Assembly: GCA_947173865.1 (NCBI GenBank)
Contig: CAMWGS010000061.1
Span: 1-9,166 of the forward strand
Length of the DNA: 9,166 bases
Source: an uncultured Ruminococcus sp.
GTDB lineage: Bacteria; Bacillota; Clostridia; Oscillospirales; Ruminococcaceae
Direction of reading: 5' to 3'
This document shows positions 1 through 6,274 of this stretch, in pieces. The notes under the pieces were generated by a model, which made no database searches, was not told where the DNA came from, and was given only the letters and a program-made list of their open reading frames with translations. Each line of letters starts with the position of its first letter. Position 1 is the first letter of the stretch. Position numbers and translations under genes: made by a program.

Positions 1-7
1 ATTCTAT

Positions 8-36
8 ATTATACCACATTTTTTCTCAGTTGTTAA
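8..36 (-). promoter_or_regulatory. Leftward sigma-A-type promoter for a gene outside the window
   Basis: Read on the minus strand, a -35 TTAACA (31-36) lies 17 nt from a -10 TATAAT (8-13) that is preceded by TGG, the extended -10 pattern. The predicted start of transcription is about base 1, so the gene it serves lies to the left of the window. This is a sequence match to the housekeeping promoter consensus (5/6 and 6/6). Confidence 0.65.
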
Positions 37-41
37 GAGTT

Positions 42-70
42 TTCAGAAAAAAAACATCAATTTGTATAAT
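42..70 (+). promoter_or_regulatory. Possible promoter of the BofC-like gene
   Basis: A perfect -10 TATAAT (65-70) sits 17 nt downstream of TTCAGA (42-47), a 4/6 match to the -35 consensus. Transcription would start near base 77, about 48 nt before the chosen start codon at 125. It is divergent from, and partly overlapping, the leftward promoter at 8-36, so the two may compete. The weak -35 is why confidence is moderate. Confidence 0.4.
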
Positions 71-124
71 TTAGCAAAAACCGTCAATAATATTCACAGT
101 AAATTCAGCAATGGAGTGATATTT

Positions 125-463
125 ATGAAAAAAATCATCAACCGCAAAATATTTTTTATCATATTCGCAGCGGTTACAGTTTCGGGATTTATAACCATAT
201 GTACGCTTGCACAGACCGTCCGTCATAATAAGATACAGACAAAATTTGCCGTAAATGTTCCCGAAATAGTTCAGCCTGAATGTATAGTCCGTGAATACAA
301 CGGAAAAATAGGGGTATTCCGTGGTACAGGCGATAAGCCGTATAAGGTCATTGACTATGATGTATCACTGCTTTCTGACTATGACCGTGAAGAACTGGCT
401 GACGGCATTGTAATGGAATCCGACGAAGAACTAAGAAAGTTCATAGAGGATATGTCAACATGA
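125..463 (+). CDS. Small membrane-anchored protein with BofC-like C-terminal domain
   Basis: This gene encodes a 112-residue protein. Residues 1-7 are basic (MKKIINRK-type) and residues 9-30 form one hydrophobic segment, so it is a signal-anchored or exported protein with its C-terminus outside. Residues 53-112 hold a short domain with YNGKIGVF (58-65), a VID-D-VSLL stretch (75-83) and an acidic end with EELRKFIED (101-109). This resembles the C-terminal domain of BofC as found in many clostridial small proteins; that is my recognition and not a search result. In Bacillus, BofC restrains the SpoIVB signalling protease in sporulation. The family link is suggestive and a sporulation role here is inference. 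The ATG at 125 has GGAG at 113-116 with 8 nt spacing. A further upstream TTG at 62 lies inside or next to the -10 element and is rejected. Its stop is one base from that of the convergent flavin reductase gene. Confidence 0.8.
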   Translation: MKKIINRKIFFIIFAAVTVSGFITICTLAQTVRHNKIQTKFAVNVPEIVQPECIVREYNGKIGVFRGTGDKPYKVIDYDVSLLSDYDREELADGIVMESDEELRKFIEDMST

Positions 464-488
464 ATTATTTCCTGTGCTTTTTCTTTTT
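442..488 (+). terminator. Weak intrinsic-terminator candidate for the BofC-like gene
   Basis: CATAGAGGA (442-450) can pair with TTCCTGTG (469-476), leaving one bulged A and two G-U pairs, and is followed by C and then TTTTTCTTTTT (478-488). The 18-nt loop contains a further small ATG/CAT stem. It spans the stop codon and runs into the 3' end of the convergent flavin reductase gene. The stem is imperfect, so this is only a candidate. Confidence 0.3.
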
Positions 489-1040
489 GCGGACTGAATA
501 GCCGAAATCGCCGAGTTTGCGACCGAGAGCAAAGTATTCGCCGTGTGCATAGGCAGTAAGTCCGCATTGCTGTAAATTAAGCTTTCCTTTGCTGTCAATA
601 TATTTTTCCTCAACGTCAACACCAACTATCTCAGCAAGAAACATTGTATGACTTCCGAGAATCTTTGTCTCTGTAACCTTACACTCCAATGATACGGGAC
701 ATTCTTCAATAAGCGGAACACTCAGTTTTTGCGACGGCACGGTATGAAAACCACACGTTTCCAGTTTATTTACATCACGTCCGCTCTTTACTCCACAGAA
801 ATCCGTTTGTTTTACCATTGCGGAAGTCGTAAGATTTATAACGAACTCCCCCGAATCCATGATAATATCATAAGAAAATCTCTCAGGTCTCACGGAAATA
901 TAGGTCATGGGAGGTTTTGTGCAACATATGCCTGTCCAGCCGATTGTTAAAACATTCGGCTTTTCCATTGTACCGCACGTAACAAGTGCCGCAGGTACGG
1001 GAGCAAGCAAAGCACTGCCTTTCCAGAATTGTTTAGCCAT
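465..1040 (-). CDS. Flavin reductase-family protein (FMN-binding split barrel)
   Basis: This 191-residue protein matches in pattern the flavin reductase-like / flavoredoxin group, which binds FMN in a split-barrel fold and either reduces flavin with NAD(P)H or passes electrons. Visible signatures are the N-terminal PVPAALVTCGT (15-24), N-LTIGWTG (29-37), a PP-ISVRP-R-SY stretch (43-57), GEFVINL (64-70), and the C-terminal GDFGYSVRKK (177-186), followed by a lysine/arginine-rich tail. Length fits the family. Residues 39-40 are a Cys pair just before the KPP turn; its role is unknown. The start ATG at 1040 has AAAGGTGA (1045-1052) at good spacing and a strong promoter upstream. It stands alone, divergent from the spoIIA operon and convergent with the BofC-like gene. 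The physiological substrate and partner cannot be told from sequence. Confidence 0.88.
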   Translation of the reverse strand: MAKQFWKGSALLAPVPAALVTCGTMEKPNVLTIGWTGICCTKPPMTYISVRPERFSYDIIMDSGEFVINLTTSAMVKQTDFCGVKSGRDVNKLETCGFHTVPSQKLSVPLIEECPVSLECKVTETKILGSHTMFLAEIVGVDVEEKYIDSKGKLNLQQCGLTAYAHGEYFALGRKLGDFGYSVRKKKKHRK

Positions 1041-1073
1041 TGTCTCACCTTTCCGATAAATATTCTTTCTCTA

Positions 1074-1102
1074 ATTATACCACCGAAAAAGACTTTTTTC
1101 AA
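1074..1102 (-). promoter_or_regulatory. Promoter of the flavin reductase gene (extended -10)
   Basis: On the minus strand TTGAAA (1097-1102) is followed after 17 nt by TATAAT (1074-1079), with TGG immediately before the -10. Predicted transcription starts near 1067, giving a leader of about 27 nt to the ATG at 1040. This is a near-consensus housekeeping promoter. Confidence 0.75.
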
Positions 1103-1176
1103 GATTTTTCATCAATTTTTCATGATAGAAAAAATTTGCATAGCGTTATCGTTTTCGGCAGAAACCGACATCACTG

Positions 1177-1200
1177 TATAGTATAATATTGTAAAGGAGG
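1177..1200 (+). promoter_or_regulatory. -10-like element and strong RBS ahead of spoIIAA
   Basis: TATAGTATAAT (1177-1187) contains a perfect TATAAT at 1182-1187, only 5 nt ahead of the ribosome binding site AAAGGAGG (1193-1200). If it is a real -10, the transcript would begin at or just inside the RBS. No -35 lies 16-18 nt upstream. The RBS decides the start: it is 7 nt from the ATG at 1208 but only 1 nt from the ATG at 1202, so 1208 is preferred. Confidence 0.4.
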
Positions 1201-1207
1201 AATGAAA

Positions 1208-1513
1208 ATGAATATTGATATAAAATCCGCCAACGGACACGCCGTCGCTGTTCTCAGCGGTGAAATAGACCACCACAACGCAAAGGAAATCCGCTCACAG
1301 CTTGACAAATATATAATGACCGTTCAGCCGTCCGAACTTACAATGGATTTCAGTAACATAACATTTATGGACAGCTCGGGGATAGGTCTTATAATGGGCA
1401 GGAGCAGACTTATGCGGGAATGCGGAGGAAATCTTGAAGTGCGTGACCCTCAGCCGTATATAAGACGTGTTCTCAGGCTTGCGGGAATGGAAAGAATAGT
1501 AAAAATCACCTGA
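1208..1513 (+). CDS. spoIIAA: Anti-sigma F factor antagonist SpoIIAA
   Basis: SpoIIAA is a cytoplasmic STAS-domain protein. In its unphosphorylated form it releases sigma F from SpoIIAB in the forespore; SpoIIAB inactivates it by phosphorylating a serine. The 101-residue product shows the typical GEIDHHNA near the N-terminus (residues 18-25) and FMDSSGIGLIMGR (53-65). The phospho-acceptor is the first Ser of DSSG, residue 56 here, and equals Bacillus Ser58 when counted from the ATG two codons upstream. The start at 1208 is chosen because AAAGGAGG sits 7 nt upstream; the in-frame ATG at 1202 would be only 1 nt from it. It is the first gene of a three-gene operon, 16 nt before spoIIAB. Order and content match the spoIIA operon of spore formers, which makes the assignment secure. 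Confidence 0.95.
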   Translation: MNIDIKSANGHAVAVLSGEIDHHNAKEIRSQLDKYIMTVQPSELTMDFSNITFMDSSGIGLIMGRSRLMRECGGNLEVRDPQPYIRRVLRLAGMERIVKIT

Positions 1514-1529
1514 ATATCGGAGGAAAAAC

Positions 1530-1967
1530 ATGGAAATACTAAATGAAATAAAGTTTATAATGCCGTCACTTTCCGTAAACGAAAGTACAGCGAGAGCAGT
1601 TGTGTCATCTTTTCTGACACAGGCAGACCCGACCGTTGAGGAACTTTCCGACATACGCACGGCAGTTTCGGAAGCTGTCACAAATGCGGTTGTTCACGGA
1701 TACCGACATACAAAAGGAAACATAGAAATTACAGTCCGACTTCTCCCGAAAAGAGAAATATACATAAAAATAAGGGACAAGGGGTGCGGAATACCCGACG
1801 TAAAGAAAGCTATGGAGCCTCTTTTCACAACCGCTCCCGAAGAAGAACGCTCGGGACTCGGTTTTTCTGTCATGGAATCATTTATGGACAGGCTAACAGT
1901 AAAAAGTCAGGTAAACAAGGGAACTACAGTAACTATGCGTAAGAGGCTTACAACTCATGGATACTGA
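1530..1967 (+). CDS. spoIIAB: Anti-sigma F factor / serine kinase SpoIIAB
   Basis: SpoIIAB binds sigma F and holds it inactive in the predivisional cell and mother cell. It is also the ATP-dependent kinase of SpoIIAA. The 145-residue protein is almost the same length as its Bacillus counterpart and has the GHKL ATPase boxes in order: N box EAVTNAVVHGY (48-58, with E48 and N52), G1 box DKGCGIPD (83-90), the lid stretch PLFTTAPEEERSG (97-109) and G2 box GLGFSVM (109-115). All expected nucleotide-binding residues appear present. The ATG at 1530 is preceded by CGGAGG (1518-1523) at 6 nt spacing. Its 3' end overlaps the start of sigF by 11 nt, so the inhibitor and its target are probably translationally coupled, a common arrangement for keeping the two in balance. 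Confidence 0.96.
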   Translation: MEILNEIKFIMPSLSVNESTARAVVSSFLTQADPTVEELSDIRTAVSEAVTNAVVHGYRHTKGNIEITVRLLPKREIYIKIRDKGCGIPDVKKAMEPLFTTAPEEERSGLGFSVMESFMDRLTVKSQVNKGTTVTMRKRLTTHGY

Positions 1968-2616
1968 TGTAAAAAAACCTGTTGCCGAAGAAAATCTCGG
2001 TCTTGTTCACCTGTGTGCGAATAAATTCAGAGGACGGGGAATTGACTATGAAGAACTCTATTCAGCCGGCTGTATCGGACTTCTGAAAGCCGTAAAAGCC
2101 TTTGACACGGAAAGGGGCGTGAAATTCTCAACATACGCCGTCCCTGTAATTCTCGGAGAAATAAAAAGACTTTTCCGTGACGGTGGTACTATAAAAGTAA
2201 GCCGAAGTTTAAAGGAACTTTCAATGCGTTTGCAGAAAATCTGCGAAGATTTCCGTCACCGTGAGTGCAGAGAACCGACTATAAGCGAACTTTCAGCAAT
2301 TTCAGGTGAATCGGAAGAAAACGTTTCTGAGGCTCTTTGTGTAAGTCAGCCGTTACTGTCGCTTACCGCATCGGACGACGATGAAGGTCAGATTGATATA
2401 CCGTCCGAAGCTCCCGATGAAGCAATTGTTGACCTGCTCGCACTCCGTCAGATTATGGCAAAGCTTGAAACAAATGACCGTATACTACTTGAACTGCGGT
2501 ATTTCAGGAACCTCACGCAGTCAAAAACCGCAAAGGCTCTGAATATGACACAGGTTCAGGTATCAAGACGTGAAAAAAAGCTCCTCACACAAATGCGTAA
2601 GGAACTTCTTGAATAA
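1957..2616 (+). CDS. sigF: Forespore-specific RNA polymerase sigma factor SigF, short N-terminus
   Basis: This 219-residue sigma-70 family protein carries region 2 (about 13-77, with DYEELYSAGCIGLLKAVKAFD and KFSTYAVPVILGEIKRLFRDGG), region 3 (about 80-130, VSRSLKELS, EPTISELS) and region 4 (about 160-219) with the helix-turn-helix LTQSKTAKALNMTQVQVSRREKKLL. The region 2 and region 4 wording is that of the SigF/SigG group; position directly after spoIIAA-spoIIAB identifies SigF. It directs RNA polymerase to the first forespore genes after release from SpoIIAB. The Bacillus and clostridial proteins are about 250 residues and have an extra N-terminal helix before the segment matching ENLGLVHLCANKF. 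That segment is missing here, and an in-frame TAA at 1930-1932 with no start codon between it and 1957 rules out a longer product. AAGAGG (1941-1946) is the likely RBS. Confidence 0.94.
   Translation: MDTDVKKPVAEENLGLVHLCANKFRGRGIDYEELYSAGCIGLLKAVKAFDTERGVKFSTYAVPVILGEIKRLFRDGGTIKVSRSLKELSMRLQKICEDFRHRECREPTISELSAISGESEENVSEALCVSQPLLSLTASDDDEGQIDIPSEAPDEAIVDLLALRQIMAKLETNDRILLELRYFRNLTQSKTAKALNMTQVQVSRREKKLLTQMRKELLE
2573..2605 (-). terminator. Intrinsic terminator of the hemW operon, inside sigF
   Basis: In the minus-strand RNA an 11-bp stem forms between GUUCCUUACGC (from 2605-2595) and GUGUGAGGAGC (from 2590-2580) around an AUUU loop, followed directly by seven U (2579-2573). Three pairs are G-U. 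On the plus strand these become C-A mismatches and there is no matching T tract, so the signal works only leftward. It begins 11 nt past the hemW stop codon and lies wholly within the last codons of sigF. Confidence 0.75.
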
Positions 2617-3711
2617 TTAAAATATTAAATATTCTATAACAGAATTTGACATCAGAAAACCTTTTGGTGTCAGCGAAACAGATTTACCGTCATAGTTTAT
2701 ATATCCCGACTTTATAAGTGCGGGAATTTTTTTTGTTATCATATCCCTGTGTTTCGGAACACTGTCAAGGTCAAGACCCTCTTTCAGCCTGAGACGTAAC
2801 ATGGAATATTCCTCAAAGCCACACGAATTTTCATCTGTTATTTCAATTTTCTGAACGTCACTTTCAATAAAATCACAAAGATTTCTGCCGACCGCAAAAC
2901 GTTTTCCGTTGTTGCAGGAATGGGCGGACGGTCCTATTCCGATATAGTCGGAACATTTCCAGTATCGACAGTTGTGACGGCTCTCAAAACCTTTTTTTGC
3001 AAAATTTGACACCTCATACTGTTCAAAGCCCTTACTTTCAAGAATCCTGACCATTTCAAGATAAATTTCCGCTACGGTATCGTCATCGGGCAGACGTTTT
3101 TTTATTTTATCACAGTCAAAAGGTGTCCCCTGCTCTGTTTTGAGAATATAAGCCGAAATATGCTTTATTGGCATACTTGTTACTCGGTCAAGAGTATACC
3201 GCAGACTTTCCGCAGACTGTTCGGGCAGTGCAATCATTACATCACAGGAAATATTATCAAATCCTGCCTTATACGCCTCAGAAACCACCGCTTCCGCACG
3301 TTCAGACGTATGGATTCTGCCTAAAAAGGAAAGTTCCCTGTCAATCATGGACTGCACACCTATTGAAAGCCTGTTTATACCTGTTTTACGCAGTTCTGAA
3401 AGCTTATTAAAGTCAACTGTATTTGGATTTGTTTCAAGAGTTATTTCAGCGTCTGAGGACAGATTAAAACTATTTTTTATTTCGTCAAGTATTAGTTTTA
3501 CCTGTTCAGGAGACAACAACGACGGCGTTCCCCCTCCGAAATAAACGGTGTCCGTAATACGTTTTTTGTCGGAATAATACTGCAGATTACGGATTACAGC
3601 ATCAACATATTTTTCAGAAATTTCCTTTTCATACGATACGGAATAGAAATCACAGTATGAACATTTTTTCACACAAAAAGGTACATGAATATAAATTCCG
3701 AGCGTATTCAT
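2617..3711 (-). CDS. hemW: Radical SAM heme chaperone HemW
   Basis: HemW binds heme and an iron-sulfur cluster and delivers heme to respiratory and other heme enzymes. It was long misnamed oxygen-independent coproporphyrinogen oxidase (HemN-like). The 364-residue product begins with a beta strand and the radical SAM cluster motif C13-x3-C17-x2-C20 followed by DF. A true HemN has a fourth Cys at the Phe position, so HemW is favoured. GGGTPS at 59-64 binds SAM; HNxxYW (246-251) and GIGPSAHS (258-265) are typical of the HemW C-terminal half. Family length is normal. The ATG at 3711 overlaps the upstream stop by one base (TGATG) and has no close RBS, so translation is probably coupled. A TTG one codon earlier is an alternative. 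The last gene of the leftward cluster, its stop abuts that of sigF. Confidence 0.92.
   Translation of the reverse strand: MNTLGIYIHVPFCVKKCSYCDFYSVSYEKEISEKYVDAVIRNLQYYSDKKRITDTVYFGGGTPSLLSPEQVKLILDEIKNSFNLSSDAEITLETNPNTVDFNKLSELRKTGINRLSIGVQSMIDRELSFLGRIHTSERAEAVVSEAYKAGFDNISCDVMIALPEQSAESLRYTLDRVTSMPIKHISAYILKTEQGTPFDCDKIKKRLPDDDTVAEIYLEMVRILESKGFEQYEVSNFAKKGFESRHNCRYWKCSDYIGIGPSAHSCNNGKRFAVGRNLCDFIESDVQKIEITDENSCGFEEYSMLRLRLKEGLDLDSVPKHRDMITKKIPALIKSGYINYDGKSVSLTPKGFLMSNSVIEYLIF
2704..2734 (+). terminator. Intrinsic terminator of the spoIIA operon, inside hemW
   Basis: On the plus strand TCCCGACTT (2704-2712) pairs with AAGT-CGGGA (2716-2719 and 2721-2725), giving nine pairs, one bulged G at 2720 and a TAT loop, followed by A and eight T (2727-2734). 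It lies 87 nt after the sigF stop codon, inside the 3' part of the hemW coding sequence. The T tract corresponds to a Lys-Lys pair in HemW. This is the only good candidate for ending the sigF transcript. Confidence 0.75.
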
Positions 3712-4046
3712 CAATAGTTAAGTCTTATTGACTCCTCCATTTTAAAACAGAAAGCGTTGACCAGTCTTGGCACAAGAAACATTGACAAGATAATCCCTGC
3801 AACTACAAATATTTCATAGTTTACATCACCTACAACAAAATTTTCAGGGTGAAGATAAGTATAAACTACTCCGATAATAGCTATAAGACTGTATATCGCA
3901 TTGAAAACAGTAGCACCCTTGCCGTTTACACAGCGAGTTCCGCAGTTTTTACACTCCCTGCCCTTTGAATTCATCTGACCTGCTATAGCCTTTGTGAACG
4001 GATTGAAAGTCTTTTCTTTACAATGTGGACAAGTATATATACTCAT
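3711..4046 (-). CDS. Small zinc-ribbon membrane protein of unknown function
   Basis: This 111-residue protein starts with two CxxC pairs, C6-C9 and C32-C35, spaced like a rubredoxin-type zinc ribbon (TCPHC and ECKNCG). Two hydrophobic helices follow at about 47-65 and 78-99 and a short charged tail. It resembles in layout the small CxxC...CxxC membrane proteins found scattered in Firmicutes, but I do not recognise a characterised member. The ribbon should face the cytoplasm if the helices form a simple hairpin. The ATG at 4046 has GAAAGGA (4056-4062) 9 nt upstream, located in the last codons of the preceding gene, 6 nt away. Its TGA stop shares one base with the hemW ATG, so the two are probably coupled. 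Any functional link to HemW or LepA is conjecture. Confidence 0.78.
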   Translation of the reverse strand: MSIYTCPHCKEKTFNPFTKAIAGQMNSKGRECKNCGTRCVNGKGATVFNAIYSLIAIIGVVYTYLHPENFVVGDVNYEIFVVAGIILSMFLVPRLVNAFCFKMEESIRLNY

Positions 4047-4052
4047 ATTTTT

Positions 4053-4451
4053 CTATCCTTTCTTTTCTGTAAGAGGTGTAAGTTTTTCCGCATATTCCGA
4101 TTTTACGCAAAGTTTCCGTTTCTCTGCACGTACACGTTTCTTATCTGATTTCTTTAATTTTTTCCATGTAAAAAATTTTTCTGCATACGCTGTAAAACAA
4201 CCTGCCACAAGCATAAGTATCATAATCATAGCAAATACACAATCAAGATTAAAAATTTCGGCGATAAAACATATTAAAAGAATCATAAACAGGTACATCA
4301 AGGGGGGAATGCTGTATGCAAAGTGCCTGAAAAACCGTATAAAACTGCCTGCATTGCGGATATTTGAGGTAGCAACAACGAAAATATTCATTATAAGCAT
4401 AATGCATACAAACGTCTGAATAATATAATAAATCATTTTACATTGCCTCAT
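4053..4451 (-). CDS. Small three-TM membrane protein, function unknown
   Basis: The product is 132 residues with hydrophobic segments at about 7-27, 46-66 and 68-88, then a strongly basic cytoplasmic-looking tail (WKKLKKSDKKRVRAEKRK, 96-113). I recognise no family and no catalytic motif. The ATG at 4451 overlaps the lepA stop in an ATGA arrangement, suggesting reinitiation after lepA. An alternative start is the in-frame ATG at 4436, which is preceded by GAGG at sensible spacing and would remove only five residues. Codon use and AT content are a little more AT-rich than lepA, as expected for a hydrophobic protein. It is real because it fills the space between lepA and the zinc-ribbon gene exactly, with tight junctions on both sides. 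Confidence 0.7.
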   Translation of the reverse strand: MRQCKMIYYIIQTFVCIMLIMNIFVVATSNIRNAGSFIRFFRHFAYSIPPLMYLFMILLICFIAEIFNLDCVFAMIMILMLVAGCFTAYAEKFFTWKKLKKSDKKRVRAEKRKLCVKSEYAEKLTPLTEKKG

Positions 4452-6250
4452 GAATCAAGCTTCAGAACACTCATGAAAGCTTCCTGCGGAACTTCTACCG
4501 TTCCGAGCTGACGCATACGTTTTTTACCCTCCTTCTGCTTTTCAAGAAGTTTCTTTTTACGTGTTATGTCACCGCCGTAACACTTTGCAAGAACGTCCTT
4601 ACGCATTGCCTTTACAGTTTCACGGGCAATGACTTTACCGCCGATTGCCGCCTGTATCGGAACTTCAAAAAGCTGTCTGGGAATATTTTCCTTGAGCTTT
4701 TCGGCAATTTTTCTTGCCCTGCCGTAAGCCTTGTCAGTATGGATAATAAATGAAAGTGCGTCAACTATATCGCCATTCAGGAGAATATCCAGCTTGACAA
4801 GCTTGGACGGCACATATCCGAGCATTTCATAATCAAATGAAGCATAACCCCTTGTTCTTGATTTGAGAACATCAAAGAAGTCGTATACTATTTCATTAAG
4901 CGGAAGTTCATAGTGAAGATTAACACGGGTATCGTCAAGATACTGCATATCCTTGAAAATTCCACGCCTGTCCTGACAGAGTTCCATAATATTTCCGACA
5001 AATTCCGACGGTGCAAGAATATCAGCCTTTACCATAGGTTCTTCGGCGGTCTGAATCAGTGCAGGGTCGGGAAAATTAGTCGGATTGTCTATATACTGTA
5101 CTTCACCGCTTGTCAGTGTAACTTTATATATAACGGACGGTGCGGTTGTGATAAGGTCAAGATTGTACTCACGTTCAAGACGTTCCTGAATTATTTCCAT
5201 GTGCAGAAGTCCGAGAAATCCGCACCTGAAACCGAATCCCAGTGCAACGGACGTTTCAGGCTCAAAAGAAAGTGAAGCATCATTTAGCTGTAACTTTTCA
5301 AGTGCTTCACGCAGGTCACCGTATTTTGCACCGTCGGCTGGATAAATACCCGAGAAAACCATAGGATTTACTTTTCTGTAACCAGGGAGAGCTTCATCAC
5401 ACGGATTGTCGTTATTTGTAACGGTATCGCCAACCTGTGTGTCGCCGATACTTTTGATAGATGCAGCAATGTAGCCGACTTCTCCCGCTTCAAGAGAACC
5501 GTTGTTCACAAGGTTTGAAGCATCCATGAATCCTGCTTCAACAACGTTGAACACAGCCCCCGTTGCCATAAGACGAATATTATCACCTACTTTAACACGT
5601 CCTTCTTTTATTCTTACATAGATAATTACACCTTTGTATGAATCATAATAACTGTCAAAAATAAGTGCCTTTAAAGGTTTTTCAGTGTCACCCTGCGGTG
5701 CAGGAATATCTTTCACTATTCTTTCAAGTACTTCTTCTATATTAGTACCCATTTTAGCGGAAATCTTCGGTGCGTCCATAGCAGGTATGCCGATTACGTT
5801 TTCAACCTCACTGCAAACTCTTTCAGGGTCAGCTGACGGCAGGTCAATTTTATTTACAACGGGAACTACTTCAAGGTCATGCTCAATTGCAAGATAGGTA
5901 TTTGCAAGAGTCTGTGCCTCAATTCCCTGTGATGCGTCAACAACAAGTATCGCACCCTCACAGGCTACAAGCGAACGTGAAACCTCATAATTGAAGTCAA
6001 CATGACCCGGAGTGTCTATCAGATTGAAGATATAATCTTCACCGTCCTGTGCCGTATACTTAAGACGTACGGCACGGGCTTTTATTGTGATACCTCTTTC
6101 ACGTTCAATATCCATATTGTCAAGAAGCTGGTCCTCCATATCACGAATAGCAACGGTTTCCGTTTTTTCAAGGATACGGTCTGCAAGAGTTGATTTTCCG
6201 TGGTCTATGTGAGCAATAATACAAAAGTTTCTTATTTTCTGATTAGCCAA
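4448..6250 (-). CDS. lepA: Elongation factor 4 (LepA), translational GTPase
   Basis: LepA is a ribosome-binding GTPase related to EF-G, implicated in elongation and in initiation or ribosome assembly. The 600-residue length is normal. GTPase motifs are G1 AHIDHGKST (13-21), G2 RGITIK (52-57), G3 DTPGH (79-83) and G4 NKID (133-136). Domains II and III and the EF-G-like domain V follow, with the LepA-specific C-terminal domain at the end, including the lysine-rich DITRKKKLLEKQKEGKKRM and GTVEVPQEAF stretches. No key residue is missing. The start is TTG at 6250, not ATG; AAAAGAGG (6258-6265) lies 7 nt upstream, and the residues after it align with the usual LepA start (xxQKIRNFCIIAH). It starts 24 nt after the EAL-protein stop, so it probably shares that transcript. 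Confidence 0.97.
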   Translation of the reverse strand: MANQKIRNFCIIAHIDHGKSTLADRILEKTETVAIRDMEDQLLDNMDIERERGITIKARAVRLKYTAQDGEDYIFNLIDTPGHVDFNYEVSRSLVACEGAILVVDASQGIEAQTLANTYLAIEHDLEVVPVVNKIDLPSADPERVCSEVENVIGIPAMDAPKISAKMGTNIEEVLERIVKDIPAPQGDTEKPLKALIFDSYYDSYKGVIIYVRIKEGRVKVGDNIRLMATGAVFNVVEAGFMDASNLVNNGSLEAGEVGYIAASIKSIGDTQVGDTVTNNDNPCDEALPGYRKVNPMVFSGIYPADGAKYGDLREALEKLQLNDASLSFEPETSVALGFGFRCGFLGLLHMEIIQERLEREYNLDLITTAPSVIYKVTLTSGEVQYIDNPTNFPDPALIQTAEEPMVKADILAPSEFVGNIMELCQDRRGIFKDMQYLDDTRVNLHYELPLNEIVYDFFDVLKSRTRGYASFDYEMLGYVPSKLVKLDILLNGDIVDALSFIIHTDKAYGRARKIAEKLKENIPRQLFEVPIQAAIGGKVIARETVKAMRKDVLAKCYGGDITRKKKLLEKQKEGKKRMRQLGTVEVPQEAFMSVLKLDS

Positions 6251-6274
6251 AATTATTCCTCTTTTCTTAAATAT

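Noticed and set aside
62..124. Upstream TTG start that would add 21 residues to the BofC-like protein
   Set aside because: It overlaps the probable -10 region and lacks an RBS, while ATG 125 has GGAG at good spacing and begins a typical basic-hydrophobic anchor.
488..566. Perfect 8-bp inverted repeat TGCGGACT...AGTCCGCA
   Set aside because: It lies wholly within the flavin reductase coding sequence with a 63-nt loop. An 8-bp match at this distance is expected several times by chance in 9 kb.
1202..1207. ATG at 1202 as the spoIIAA start
   Set aside because: It is one base from the AAAGGAGG, too close for initiation; ATG 1208 fits. The alternative would reproduce Bacillus numbering exactly but that alone is weak support.
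1295..1681. 128-codon open frame antisense to spoIIAA-spoIIAB
   Set aside because: It is the shadow of two well-supported genes, has no RBS or family resemblance and an unlikely composition.
1957..2616. SigG instead of SigF
   Set aside because: The sequences are similar, but position directly behind spoIIAA-spoIIAB with overlapping start identifies SigF.
2617..3711. True oxygen-independent coproporphyrinogen oxidase HemN
   Set aside because: The cluster motif is CxxxCxxCDF without the fourth Cys, and HNxxYW is present, which fits HemW.
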